From an uncultured Eubacteriales bacterium (lineage in GTDB: Bacteria > Bacillota > Clostridia > Christensenellales > Borkfalkiaceae), in contig UQTB01000002.1 in the NCBI GenBank assembly GCA_900543915.1, forward strand, positions 1 through 64,000: a DNA stretch of 64,000 bases. The letters are read 5' to 3'. The notes below the pieces were generated by a model. That model did no database searches. It was not told the DNA's origin and worked only from the letters and a program-made list of their open reading frames with translations. Made by a program: the position numbers and the translations under genes. Positions 33,279 to 41,248 of this stretch are shown here, piece by piece (position 1 is the first letter of the stretch; each line of letters begins with the position of its first letter).

Positions 33279-35224
33279 GTTTTTATCATATCTTTAAATG
33301 TTTCTTCGTCGATAATTTTGATTCCCAGTTCCTTCGCTTTTTCCAGTTTGCTCCCCGCATTTTCCCCTGCGAGAACCATCGTGGTGCTCTTCGATACGCT
33401 GCCCGCCGTCTCTCCGCCCAGCGATTCGATGATCACCTGCGCCTCGGAACGCTTAAAGTCTGCCAGCGTTCCCGTCAGGACAACCGTTTCTCCCGAAAAA
33501 ACGCCTTCTTTTACCGTCTGATCCCAGTAAGGCGACACGCCAAGCGACAAAAGAGCATCCAGCTCTTCTGCATTGGCGGGATCGCGGAAATAAGCGCAGA
33601 TATCCTCCGCGACGGTTTCTCCGATATCCGCCATCGCGACCAACTCCTCTTTTTCAGCTTTTCTGAGCGACTCGATGTCCCTGTATCGCTTTGCCAGATC
33701 TTTCGCCGTCTTCTTGCCGACGTTGCTGATTCCCAAAGCAAAGATAAAGCGGTTTAAGGGAACGTTTTTGGACTTCTCAATGCTCTTCATGAGATTTTTC
33801 GTCTTTTTCTTTCCGAAGCCGTCAAAGCCGGAAAGATCTTCGGCAGTCAGACGGTAAAGATCGGAAAAGCGGTCGATTACCCCCTCTTCCACAAAGAGCG
33901 ATGCGGTCATTTCGGAAAACCCGTCGATGTCCATCCCCTCCTTGCTGGCAAAATTGGCAATCTTGGCAATCAGTCGCGGGCGGCATTCCGCATTCTTGCA
34001 GAACAGGTTTGCGCCGACCTCCTCCAGGATGTCCCCGCAGTACGGACAGACCGTCGGTTTCTCGACTTCCCGGTCAGTTTCATGCGTCTCCGTCGTCCCC
34101 AAAATTTCGGGAATTACGTCGTTGCTGCGGCGGATCAGAACCCGGGAGCCCACTTTTACACCCTTTCTCTGCATGTCGCCGTAATTGTTCAGGGTCGCGC
34201 GGCGGATCGTAGCGCCGCTCAGCTCCACACCGTCGAACAGAGCGAGCGGCGTCAGCTTTCCTGTGCGGCCGATCTGCCACACGACATCGCGCACGACGGT
34301 GGTCGTCTCTTCCGCCTCAAACTTGTAGGCGATCGCCCAGCGCGGAAATTTATCGGTGCTTCCCAATTCTTCCCGCACGGAAAAATCATTCACTTTAACG
34401 ACCGCCCCGTCTGTTAAAATATCTATATTTTTCCGATTATTTTCGATTTCTTTTATGACAGACAGAACGCAATCGACATCCTCACAGACACGGAAAAATT
34501 CACTTACTTTAAATTTGTTTTTCCTTAAAAACGCAATGCATTCTTCCTGCGTTTCAGGCATCCCCTCCGACATATAATTTACGTTATAGAACATAATTTC
34601 CGGCTTGCGCTGCGCCGTAACGGAGGGATCCAGGTTTCGTATCGCCCCCGCCGCGGCGTTCCGGGCATTTTTCAGCGGTTCCTTCGCCGTCTGATTATAG
34701 CGTTCCAAAACGGAAAGGCGAATGATCGCCTCCCCCTGGACCTCCAGAACGCCCTGATAATCGATCGTCATGGGAAAGCTCTTGATGGTAAGCACCTGGG
34801 CGGTCACATCTTCCCCCGTAACGCCGTTTCCGCGCGTCGTCGCCCGTTCAAATCTGCCGTCGCGGTAGGTCAGACAAATGGTCAGGCCGTCGAATTTATA
34901 TTCCACCGTATAATCGATTTCGCGCGGCGCGATCTTCTTCACGCGCGCGTCAAACGCCCTGATCTCCTCTTCCGTCACAGCCTTGTCCAGGCTGTACAGC
35001 CGTTCGATGTGATCGTGCTTGCGAAAAGATGATACCGGCTCTCCCCCTACCCGCTTTGTCGGAGAATCGAACAAGACCGTTCCCGTTTCCGCCTCCAGGC
35101 GGACGAGCTCGTCATATAAAATATCGTATTCCCGGTCAGAAACCGTGGGATTATCCAGCACGTAATACTCGTAAGCATACCGGTTCAGGATATCCACGAG
35201 TTCTCTCATTCTTTCCTGCTTCAT
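33275..35224 (-). CDS. ligA: NAD+-dependent DNA ligase LigA
   Basis: Seals nicks in replication and repair. The 649-residue enzyme has the NAD+-binding Ia domain, adenylation domain with the KxDG motif (EYKFDGLTICLTYRDG, catalytic Lys near residue 113), OB domain, a four-Cys zinc finger (CPYCGDILEEVGANLFCKNAEC), the helix-hairpin-helix region (DGFGKKKTKNLMKSIEKSKNVPLNRFIFALGISNVGKKTAKDLAKRY) and a C-terminal BRCT domain (FSGETVVLTGTLADFKRSEAQVIIESLGG). Length is slightly short of the usual 670 residues. It follows pcrA in the widespread pcrA-ligA order, 11 bases away. Confidence 0.97.
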   Translation of the reverse strand: MKQERMRELVDILNRYAYEYYVLDNPTVSDREYDILYDELVRLEAETGTVLFDSPTKRVGGEPVSSFRKHDHIERLYSLDKAVTEEEIRAFDARVKKIAPREIDYTVEYKFDGLTICLTYRDGRFERATTRGNGVTGEDVTAQVLTIKSFPMTIDYQGVLEVQGEAIIRLSVLERYNQTAKEPLKNARNAAAGAIRNLDPSVTAQRKPEIMFYNVNYMSEGMPETQEECIAFLRKNKFKVSEFFRVCEDVDCVLSVIKEIENNRKNIDILTDGAVVKVNDFSVREELGSTDKFPRWAIAYKFEAEETTTVVRDVVWQIGRTGKLTPLALFDGVELSGATIRRATLNNYGDMQRKGVKVGSRVLIRRSNDVIPEILGTTETHETDREVEKPTVCPYCGDILEEVGANLFCKNAECRPRLIAKIANFASKEGMDIDGFSEMTASLFVEEGVIDRFSDLYRLTAEDLSGFDGFGKKKTKNLMKSIEKSKNVPLNRFIFALGISNVGKKTAKDLAKRYRDIESLRKAEKEELVAMADIGETVAEDICAYFRDPANAEELDALLSLGVSPYWDQTVKEGVFSGETVVLTGTLADFKRSEAQVIIESLGGETAGSVSKSTTMVLAGENAGSKLEKAKELGIKIIDEETFKDMIKT

Positions 35225-35235
35225 TTTCCTTATCC

Positions 35236-37464
35236 TTATTCCACAATTTTCATCGGCGCAAACTGAACGGAGAGCGATTTGATCCCGACGCCTTTAAACG
35301 CGACGTCCACAACCATATTCGGCCCGCTTCCCTTGACAAATACGATCGTCCCCACGCCGAAACGCACATGCTCCACTTTTGCGCCCGCCACGAAACGCCC
35401 CACGTCTACGCCTTCGTTTTTCACCGGTTTGGACTGTTTCATGAACGTATTCGCATATTGCGTGGAAAATCCCGTTCCGTTCGCATCGCTCGAACCGTAA
35501 TCGGGGTCCCCGTAGGCAGGCCGGGAAAACTCCTTTTCGCGCTCCCTGGGTTTATCCGGATTCAGTTTGTGTTCCAGTTCTTTGAGAAAACGGCTCTGCA
35601 TCATAAACGAACGTTCGCCGTATAGATAACGGCTCTTCGCACGCGTGAGATAGAGCCTCTCCCTGGCACGTGTAATCGCCACATACATCAAGCGGCGCTC
35701 TTCCTCCAGTTCTTCCGGTTCATCCACCGCACGGGAAATCGGAAAAATCGACTCATCTAATCCGACGATGAAAACACAGCGGAATTCCAGCCCCTTTACG
35801 GCGTGAATGGTCGCGATGGTCACGCAGTCTTCCGTATTGATATCGTCGATATCCGAACTGAGCGTCACGGAATTCAGATAATCGGAAAGCGTTGCCCCTT
35901 TATTTTCGTAACAAAAACTTACAATGGAGTTTTTCAGTTCTCCGATGTTCATCTTTTTTGAGAGATTTTCTTCCGAACCGTCTTCAAACAGCTCCATAAA
36001 GCCCGTCTTTTCCAAGATCAGATCGAAGATATCCGCAGGTGCAAGCACTTCCTTTTTGATGATCAGATCCCGCATCAGATCGCGGAAAGCCACCACCTTT
36101 GCCTTTGCGCCCGCAGGCATCGGTATGCCCTCCACTTCGATAACCGCATCGAACACCGAAAGCCCGTATCCCCGCGCATACTCCCGCAGCAGATCTACCG
36201 TGCGGTCTCCGATCCCGCGCTTCGGATAATTGATGATGCGGAGCAGAGATTCGTCGTCCAGCGGGTTGTTCAGGAGTTTCATGTATGCCAAAACGTCCTT
36301 GATCTCTTTGCGTTCAAAGAATTTAAAACCGCCGAATACGCGGAAAGGGATTCCGTATTTCGTAAATTCCTGCTCAAAAGCGCGCGATATCGCGTTCACG
36401 CGCATCAGGACGGCAAAATGCTGCGGCCGGTAACCGTTACGCGCCATCAGGCTTTTGATCTGAAGCGCGGCAAACGTCGCTTCGTTATTTTCATCCGAGC
36501 CGATAAAACTCTCGACTTTTACCCCGTCTTCGTTTTTGGTCCAAAGCTCCTTTTTGCGCCTGCCGACGTTATTGGAAATAACGGTATTGGCGAGATCCAG
36601 AATTTTTTGCGTTGAACGGTAATTCTGCTCCAGTTTATAGACCTTTGCCCCCTCGAAATCATCCTCAAAATGCAATATGTTTTTGATTTCCGCCCCGCGC
36701 CAGCCGTAAATACTCTGATCGTCATCGCCCACGACAAACAGATTTTTATGTTTGGAAGCCAGCCGCTTGATGATCAGATACTGAATCCGATTGGTGTCCT
36801 GAAACTCGTCGACATGAATATAGCGGAATTTATCCGCGTAATATTCCAGCGTTTCCGCGTCTTCTGTCAGCAGGCGATAGGTTTTGACCAGAATATCGTC
36901 AAAATCGAGCGCATTGGAATGCAGAAGTTCCGCTTCATAGCGGCGATAAACCTCGCAGATCAAGCGGATACTGCGCACTTCGCCGTGCGCTTCCTCATAC
37001 TCATCCGGATCCATGTAAGCGTTTTTTGCATTGGATATATGGGTTTTCGCCTGTTTCAGCAGTTTTTCGTCCTCCGGATCGACTTCTGCGACGATGCGTT
37101 TTAAAACTCTGTCCTTGTCTCCCTCGTCGTAAATCGTAAAGTTATCGCCGTAACCGATCTTCTGAATGCGCGCCCGCAGGATCCTGACGCATAAGCTGTG
37201 AATGGTAGACACCCACAGCTCATTGACGTCGACCCCGAGCTTATCCAGCCGTTCCCGCATCTCGTTCGCCGCCTTATTGGTAAACGTAATGGCCGCGATC
37301 CGATAACAGGGCACGCCTTTCCCCAACACGAGGTAAGCGATGCGGCTGGTCAGAACGCGCGTTTTCCCGCTTCCCGCCCCCGCGATGACGAGAACCGCGC
37401 CCTCCGTATCCTTGACCGGTAAAATCTGATCTGAATTCAATGACTGTAAAATCCTGTCCAACAT
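35236..37464 (-). CDS. pcrA: ATP-dependent DNA helicase PcrA/UvrD
   Basis: Superfamily 1A 3'-5' helicase for repair, rolling-circle replication and removal of RNA polymerase. The 742-residue protein has Q motif LNSDQILPV, Walker A VIAGAGSGKTRVL (near 27-39), TNKAANEM, VDEFQDTNRIQ (motif II), VGDDDQSIYGWRGA (III), and the C-terminal VTIATIHAVKGLEFRCVFIVG and RRLMYVAITRARERLYL. The Gln-rich C-terminal tail contains a small domain (EGVDVGRFVAGAKVEHVRFGVGTIVFVKG), the PcrA Tudor-like module. It has its own promoter. Confidence 0.97.
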   Translation of the reverse strand: MLDRILQSLNSDQILPVKDTEGAVLVIAGAGSGKTRVLTSRIAYLVLGKGVPCYRIAAITFTNKAANEMRERLDKLGVDVNELWVSTIHSLCVRILRARIQKIGYGDNFTIYDEGDKDRVLKRIVAEVDPEDEKLLKQAKTHISNAKNAYMDPDEYEEAHGEVRSIRLICEVYRRYEAELLHSNALDFDDILVKTYRLLTEDAETLEYYADKFRYIHVDEFQDTNRIQYLIIKRLASKHKNLFVVGDDDQSIYGWRGAEIKNILHFEDDFEGAKVYKLEQNYRSTQKILDLANTVISNNVGRRKKELWTKNEDGVKVESFIGSDENNEATFAALQIKSLMARNGYRPQHFAVLMRVNAISRAFEQEFTKYGIPFRVFGGFKFFERKEIKDVLAYMKLLNNPLDDESLLRIINYPKRGIGDRTVDLLREYARGYGLSVFDAVIEVEGIPMPAGAKAKVVAFRDLMRDLIIKKEVLAPADIFDLILEKTGFMELFEDGSEENLSKKMNIGELKNSIVSFCYENKGATLSDYLNSVTLSSDIDDINTEDCVTIATIHAVKGLEFRCVFIVGLDESIFPISRAVDEPEELEEERRLMYVAITRARERLYLTRAKSRYLYGERSFMMQSRFLKELEHKLNPDKPREREKEFSRPAYGDPDYGSSDANGTGFSTQYANTFMKQSKPVKNEGVDVGRFVAGAKVEHVRFGVGTIVFVKGSGPNMVVDVAFKGVGIKSLSVQFAPMKIVE

Positions 37465-37485
37465 AATGTTTCCCTTTGTTATTTT

Positions 37486-37514
37486 ATTATAACATGTTAT
37501 AATTTTTTTTTCAA
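37486..37514 (-). promoter_or_regulatory. Promoter of pcrA-ligA overlapping an 18-base perfect palindrome
   Basis: On the minus strand TTGAAA (37514-37509) and TATAAT (37491-37486) lie 17 bases apart. The -10 is the end of the perfect palindrome ATTATAACATGTTATAAT (37486-37503), a plausible operator. Confidence 0.65.
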
Positions 37515-37539
37515 TTCCTGAAAACCCAAATCAAATAAA

Positions 37540-37568
37540 TTGATTTAATTTTTTCATTGTGATAAGAT
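37540..37568 (+). promoter_or_regulatory. Promoter of the SDR and ECF-kinase genes
   Basis: TTGATT (37540-37545) and TAAGAT (37563-37568) are 17 bases apart, 13 bases before the SDR ATG, so the leader would be very short. Confidence 0.5.
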
Positions 37569-37581
37569 AAAAAAGGTAATT

Positions 37582-38400
37582 ATGAAAAAAACTTGGCTGA
37601 ACGGAAAAACGGTCATCATCAGCGGCGCTTCCAGCGGGATCGGTCTGGAAACTGCCAGACAGCTGATCGACGGCTACGGCTGCAGTGTGATCGGAATCGC
37701 GCAGAACATTGCGAAACTGACAAAGGCGAAAGAGCTTTTGGGCAGCAATTTTTCCTATTATTCATTCGACATAAAGAGCGAAGAAAACTGGAAAAACTTT
37801 CGGGACAACCTCCTGGAAAAAGGAATTATCCCGGATATCCTGATCAACAACGCGGGTATTCTGCCGCGTTTCTCCCGCTTTGAAAAATACACCGACCGTG
37901 AAATCGAAGACGTACTGCGGATCAATTTTCTCTCCGCAGTCTATGCCGTCAGAACGCTGCTTCCGCTGATCGGGCAGTCAAAGACGCCCGCCGTCATCAA
38001 TATCTCTTCTTCCGCAGCTTTGGCTCCGGTCGTCGGGAATTCCCTCTATACGGCGAGCAAAGCCGCGTTAAAATCCTTTACGGAGTGCCTGCAGCTCGAG
38101 TCGAAAGAGCGGTATGTCGCGTTTGTCTGTCCGGGATTTGTCAAAACGGATATATTCAGAAATCAGAGCAGCGGTATTTCGGACAGCAAACTGATCGAAC
38201 GCTTCTGCAGTCCCTGCGAAAAAACGGTGCGAAAGCTCGTCCGTAAAATCGCAAAAAAGAAAAAACGCATCATCGTCGGCGCCGATGCCTATTGGTCGGA
38301 CATTGCCTATCGGCTTTTCCCCCGTTCCGTCGGAAAAATAATCGGAAGCGTTTTAAAAAAATCCAAACAGAATATCTTCAGCGGGATATTCGAGGAGTAA
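37582..38400 (+). CDS. SDR-family NAD(P)-dependent oxidoreductase
   Basis: Classical short-chain dehydrogenase of unknown substrate. The 272 residues show the cofactor motif SGASSGIG (TGxxxGxG type, near 14-21), NNAGI (near 92), the catalytic Ser in NISSSAALAP and the YTASK motif (Tyr and Lys), plus FVCPGFVKTDIF. A C-terminal tail (YRLFPRSVGKIIGSVLKKSK) is hydrophobic and basic and could touch the membrane. The cofactor-binding helix has Gly-Ile-Ala-Gln after beta 2 rather than Asp, which may favour NADPH. It is followed one base later by the ECF-kinase fusion gene, so a shared role in cofactor or vitamin handling is possible but unproven. Confidence 0.9.
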   Translation: MKKTWLNGKTVIISGASSGIGLETARQLIDGYGCSVIGIAQNIAKLTKAKELLGSNFSYYSFDIKSEENWKNFRDNLLEKGIIPDILINNAGILPRFSRFEKYTDREIEDVLRINFLSAVYAVRTLLPLIGQSKTPAVINISSSAALAPVVGNSLYTASKAALKSFTECLQLESKERYVAFVCPGFVKTDIFRNQSSGISDSKLIERFCSPCEKTVRKLVRKIAKKKKRIIVGADAYWSDIAYRLFPRSVGKIIGSVLKKSKQNIFSGIFEE

Positions 38401-38401
38401 T

Positions 38402-39763
38402 ATGAAGGAATATTTTACCACCAAACGCATCGCAATGCTCGCACTGTTCACCGCGCTGATCGCAGTCGCGACGGCGGTGATCTCCATCCCCGGCCCCATC
38501 GGATACACCAATTTCGGCGACACGTTCATCTACATCGGAGCGGCTCTGTTCGGCCCCGTGTTCGGCATGATCACCGGCGGACTGGGAAGTATGACGGCAG
38601 ACCTTTTTCTCGCCCCGCAATACGCGCCGTTTACCCTGATCATCAAGGGACTGGAAGGATTTTTATGCGGTTTTCTCTTTCGCCTTTTGACCAGGCGGAA
38701 TCAGAACCGTTTTCTCTCCCTCCTGATCGCCTCCATCGTCGCCGCGTGCGAGATGGTCGCGGGATATTTTGCAACCGAATGTATTCTGTATACGGCTGAA
38801 AGCGCGTTCGCGGCGATTCCTGCGAATCTGATTCAGGGCGGCGTCAGCATTGCGGCGGGGATATTCGTCATTGCCCTCCTGCGCGGCGCCGCAGATGCGG
38901 AAACGATTTTATTCGGTTCTCCTTTCGCCAAAAAAGGTGAAATCCGCGTCGCCCTCTTTCATGACTTGTCCGGGTTCGGCCGCTGCTCGCTCACGGCGGC
39001 GATCCCCGTATTTACTTCCATGGGAATCCAGGCTAATCCATTTCCCACGGCGATCCTGAGCAATCAAACGGGATTCGACAGCTTTTATATGCGGGATTTT
39101 ACGCCATTCTGCGAGGCGTATCTCGCCGAATGGAAAAAACTGAACGTCTCGTTCGACGCAATTTATTCCGGCTTTATGGCATCGCCTGCCGAGGCGGACA
39201 TCATAGGGCAGCTGATTGAACAGGACAAAAGCGCCATGGTCGTAATCGATCCCGTTCTCGGCGACAACGGAGCCTTTTACAAAAACTTTACAGACGATCT
39301 CGGGGAAAAAATGAAGCGGCTGGTTGTCCGCGCAGATTACGTTACCCCCAATCTGACGGAAGCCTGTTTTCTGTCCGGAGAATGTTACGAAGACGTCGCA
39401 GGCATCGCAGAGAATGAGGCATTTTTCTCGAAAGTTGCGGAAATCGGCGAAAAGCTACGGAAAAACGGCGCAAAAAACATTGTCATTACGGGAATCGTGC
39501 GCGGCGGAAAAATCTATAACGTATGTTTTTCGGAAGGAAAGGCATTCCAGATCGCGTTCCGCCACTATCCGCAGCATTACTCCGGGACCGGAGATCTCTT
39601 CACCTCGGTGATGACTGCCTGTATTCTGAAAGGAAAATCGCTCAGGCGCGCAGTCAAAACAGCCGGACGATTCGTCAAACGTGCCGTCGGCTATTCGGTC
39701 GCACGCAATGCAGAAGGGACTTTCGGCGTCGATTTTGAACAGTTTTTGCACACATTGCATTAA
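38402..39763 (+). CDS. ECF transporter S-component fused to pyridoxamine kinase
   Basis: A predicted vitamin B6 uptake-and-trapping protein in one chain of 453 residues. Residues 1 to about 163 form an S-component membrane domain with five to six helices (FTTKRIAMLALFTALIAVATAV, GPIGYTNFGDTFIYIGAALFGPVFGMI with the ligand-site region, and GGVSIAAGIFVIALL). Residues about 181-453 form a PfkB/ThiD-like kinase with HDLSGFGRCSLTAAIPV, FPTAILSNQTGF, VIDPVLGDNGAFY and YSGTGDLFTSV (phosphate loop and catalytic Asp), closest by eye to Firmicute pyridoxamine kinases. No EcfA/EcfT genes are in the window, so shared energy-coupling modules must be elsewhere. GAGGAG overlaps the upstream stop codon. B6 specificity is inferred from the kinase half. 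Confidence 0.86.
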   Translation: MKEYFTTKRIAMLALFTALIAVATAVISIPGPIGYTNFGDTFIYIGAALFGPVFGMITGGLGSMTADLFLAPQYAPFTLIIKGLEGFLCGFLFRLLTRRNQNRFLSLLIASIVAACEMVAGYFATECILYTAESAFAAIPANLIQGGVSIAAGIFVIALLRGAADAETILFGSPFAKKGEIRVALFHDLSGFGRCSLTAAIPVFTSMGIQANPFPTAILSNQTGFDSFYMRDFTPFCEAYLAEWKKLNVSFDAIYSGFMASPAEADIIGQLIEQDKSAMVVIDPVLGDNGAFYKNFTDDLGEKMKRLVVRADYVTPNLTEACFLSGECYEDVAGIAENEAFFSKVAEIGEKLRKNGAKNIVITGIVRGGKIYNVCFSEGKAFQIAFRHYPQHYSGTGDLFTSVMTACILKGKSLRRAVKTAGRFVKRAVGYSVARNAEGTFGVDFEQFLHTLH

Positions 39764-39784
39764 AATGCACTCGCTGAACGCAAT

Positions 39785-39808
39785 CAGTAAGCCAGCGTGC
39801 TTATTTTT
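39785..39808 (+). terminator. Weak terminator-like hairpin after the ECF-kinase gene
   Basis: Five-base stem TAAGC/GCTTA around a six-base loop, followed by TTTTTCCCTTTT. Weak, but it sits 22 bases after the stop codon. Confidence 0.35.
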
Positions 39809-39869
39809 CCCTTTTCCCTTTTACAGTTTCAAAACGGCAGGCTGATAATTTAATGAATACGAGGTGTTT

Positions 39870-40613
39870 ATGATAGGCATTCTGTACTTCAGCTCAACGG
39901 GAAACAGCCTGTATATCGCTCAAAAGATACAAAAACGGCTGGGCGGTCAGATTAAATATATTCCCTCGTACGAGGGAAACGGCGGAGAGTTTGAAAAAAT
40001 TTTAGTGGTAACCCCCATTTATTCTTACGGACTCCCTACTTTCGTATATGACCTGCTGCCGCGCCTTGACAGACGGAAAGAAATCATTATCATACAAAAC
40101 TACGGCGGAATAATTGGCGGCGCAAATTATCTGGCTTATCAATATTGCGCAAAAAACGGGTTGAACGTAAAAGCAGTTTATGTCGTTAAAATGCCTGAAA
40201 ACTATACTTTAACTTTTACCGTTCCTCAATTTTATATTAAAAGTACGCTTAAAAAGGCGGAAATGCGCATAGAAAAAATAATCGATAAAATAGAGAACGA
40301 ACAATACGAATTGCCCCAAAAGCACAAAACCAGAGAGAAAAGATATCTCATCAATAAGTCGAACTGGCACATCATAGGAGAAAGATTTGTCGTCAACGAG
40401 AGATGTGTAAAATGCCGGAAATGCATCAATGTATGCCCTGCGGGCAATATTGCCTTGGTTGACGGAAAAATCGTATTTGAACATAACTGCGTTGCGTGTT
40501 TAGGCTGCTATCACCGTTGTCCGCAGAAGGCTATAACATACCTCGGAAAGAAGAAAAAAGACAGGTACATCAATCCCAACATAAAGCAAGATGATTTGGG
40601 AAAAGATTTATAA
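39870..40613 (+). CDS. EFR1-type flavodoxin/ferredoxin fusion protein
   Basis: Probable electron-transfer protein of 247 residues. The N-terminal half is a flavodoxin-like domain (residues 1-150) with the FMN phosphate loop YFSSTGNSLYIAQKI and further loops at VTPIYSYGLPTF and IIQNYGGIIGGA. The C-terminal part has a bacterial two-[4Fe-4S] ferredoxin module with CVKCRKCINVCPAGN and CVACLGCYHRCPQKA; all eight Cys are present. It resembles family members of anaerobes whose partner proteins are unknown. The ATG at 39870 is preceded by GAGG; a GTG two codons earlier is in the binding site itself. A terminator lies about 240 bases downstream. Confidence 0.88.
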   Translation: MIGILYFSSTGNSLYIAQKIQKRLGGQIKYIPSYEGNGGEFEKILVVTPIYSYGLPTFVYDLLPRLDRRKEIIIIQNYGGIIGGANYLAYQYCAKNGLNVKAVYVVKMPENYTLTFTVPQFYIKSTLKKAEMRIEKIIDKIENEQYELPQKHKTREKRYLINKSNWHIIGERFVVNERCVKCRKCINVCPAGNIALVDGKIVFEHNCVACLGCYHRCPQKAITYLGKKKKDRYINPNIKQDDLGKDL

Positions 40614-40849
40614 AAAGCGTTGTTCTTTTGCCGTGTCATGAGAAACAGGCAAAAAACTTTTGAATATTTGGTTTTTATGCAGGCATAGAGCGCGATTTCA
40701 AATGCTTAAATTATTTTTCTGATTTTGCCCGACTTTTGCGAAGATATGGCAGTTTGTTAATTCTTTTTGCAAACGCCGGAAATTATAAATTGTTGTACGC
40801 ATCATTCTGCCATTTGGCCCCCCTTACGCACTGCCACGGGAGATTATAA
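40614..40849. other. Intergenic stretch without a recognised gene
   Basis: This 236-base stretch has no convincing frame on either strand. It holds several dyads, such as TTTTGCC...GGCAAAA (about 40626-40658) and a GGCAGTTTG...CAAACGCC pair with one bulged base, and an ATGGCAG...CTGCCAT pair about 60 bases apart. They may form RNA structure at the 3' end of the EFR1 message, but I recognise no riboswitch. Confidence 0.3.
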
Positions 40850-40891
40850 TAAAAAGAGCGAAGATTTTTTAAAACTTTCGCTCTTTTTTAC
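40850..40891. terminator. Bidirectional terminator between the EFR1 gene and acpP
   Basis: Twelve-base stem AAAAAGAGCGAA/TTTCGCTCTTTTT-type around a loop of about 14 bases. T or A runs flank both ends, fitting convergent genes. Confidence 0.8.
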
Positions 40892-40939
40892 TATAAGAAA
40901 TACCTTTTCAGATGCTCTTTTATATTAAATTATTTGTAT

Positions 40940-41173
40940 TTATTTCTTATTGTTTTCAATTAAATCGACGACATCCTGAACGGTTTTGATATTGACGGCC
41001 TCCTCATCCGGAACCGTAACCGAAAACTCTTCTTCCAGGTTCATCAGCATTTCAACGACATCCAGAGAATCTGCTCCCAAATCCTTGACAATTTCTTTCT
41101 CCACAGAGATTTTTTCTGCCGGAACGTTCAGTTGTTCCGCCATCAATTCGATCACTTTTTCAAGCGTGCTCAT
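40940..41173 (-). CDS. acpP: Acyl carrier protein
   Basis: Carries growing acyl chains on a phosphopantetheine arm in fatty acid synthesis. The 77-residue acidic protein has the attachment motif GADSLDVVEM with Ser36, and the usual helices STLEKVIELMAEQL, NLEEEFSVTVPDEEAVNIKTVQDVVDLIE. The ATG at 41173 has AGGAGG seven bases upstream; an earlier in-frame ATG eight codons back lacks one. It has its own promoter. No other fatty acid genes are nearby, so it may serve FASII genes elsewhere, although some isolated ACP copies have special roles. Confidence 0.95.
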   Translation of the reverse strand: MSTLEKVIELMAEQLNVPAEKISVEKEIVKDLGADSLDVVEMLMNLEEEFSVTVPDEEAVNIKTVQDVVDLIENNKK

Positions 41174-41219
41174 AGTATTCCTCCTGTTTTCTATCATGAA
41201 TCATGATGTTTACTCATTT

Positions 41220-41248
41220 ATCTTATAACTTTACGCCAAATTTGTCAA
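41220..41248 (-). promoter_or_regulatory. Promoter of acpP
   Basis: On the minus strand TTGACA (41248-41243) and TAAGAT (41225-41220) with a 17-base spacer. The -35 overlaps the tex stop codon. Confidence 0.75.

Noticed and set aside
40614..40849. Dyad-rich intergenic stretch as a possible riboswitch or small RNA
   Set aside because: No conserved riboswitch core, no promoter pair and no gene in the right orientation for control; only listed as unexplained sequence.
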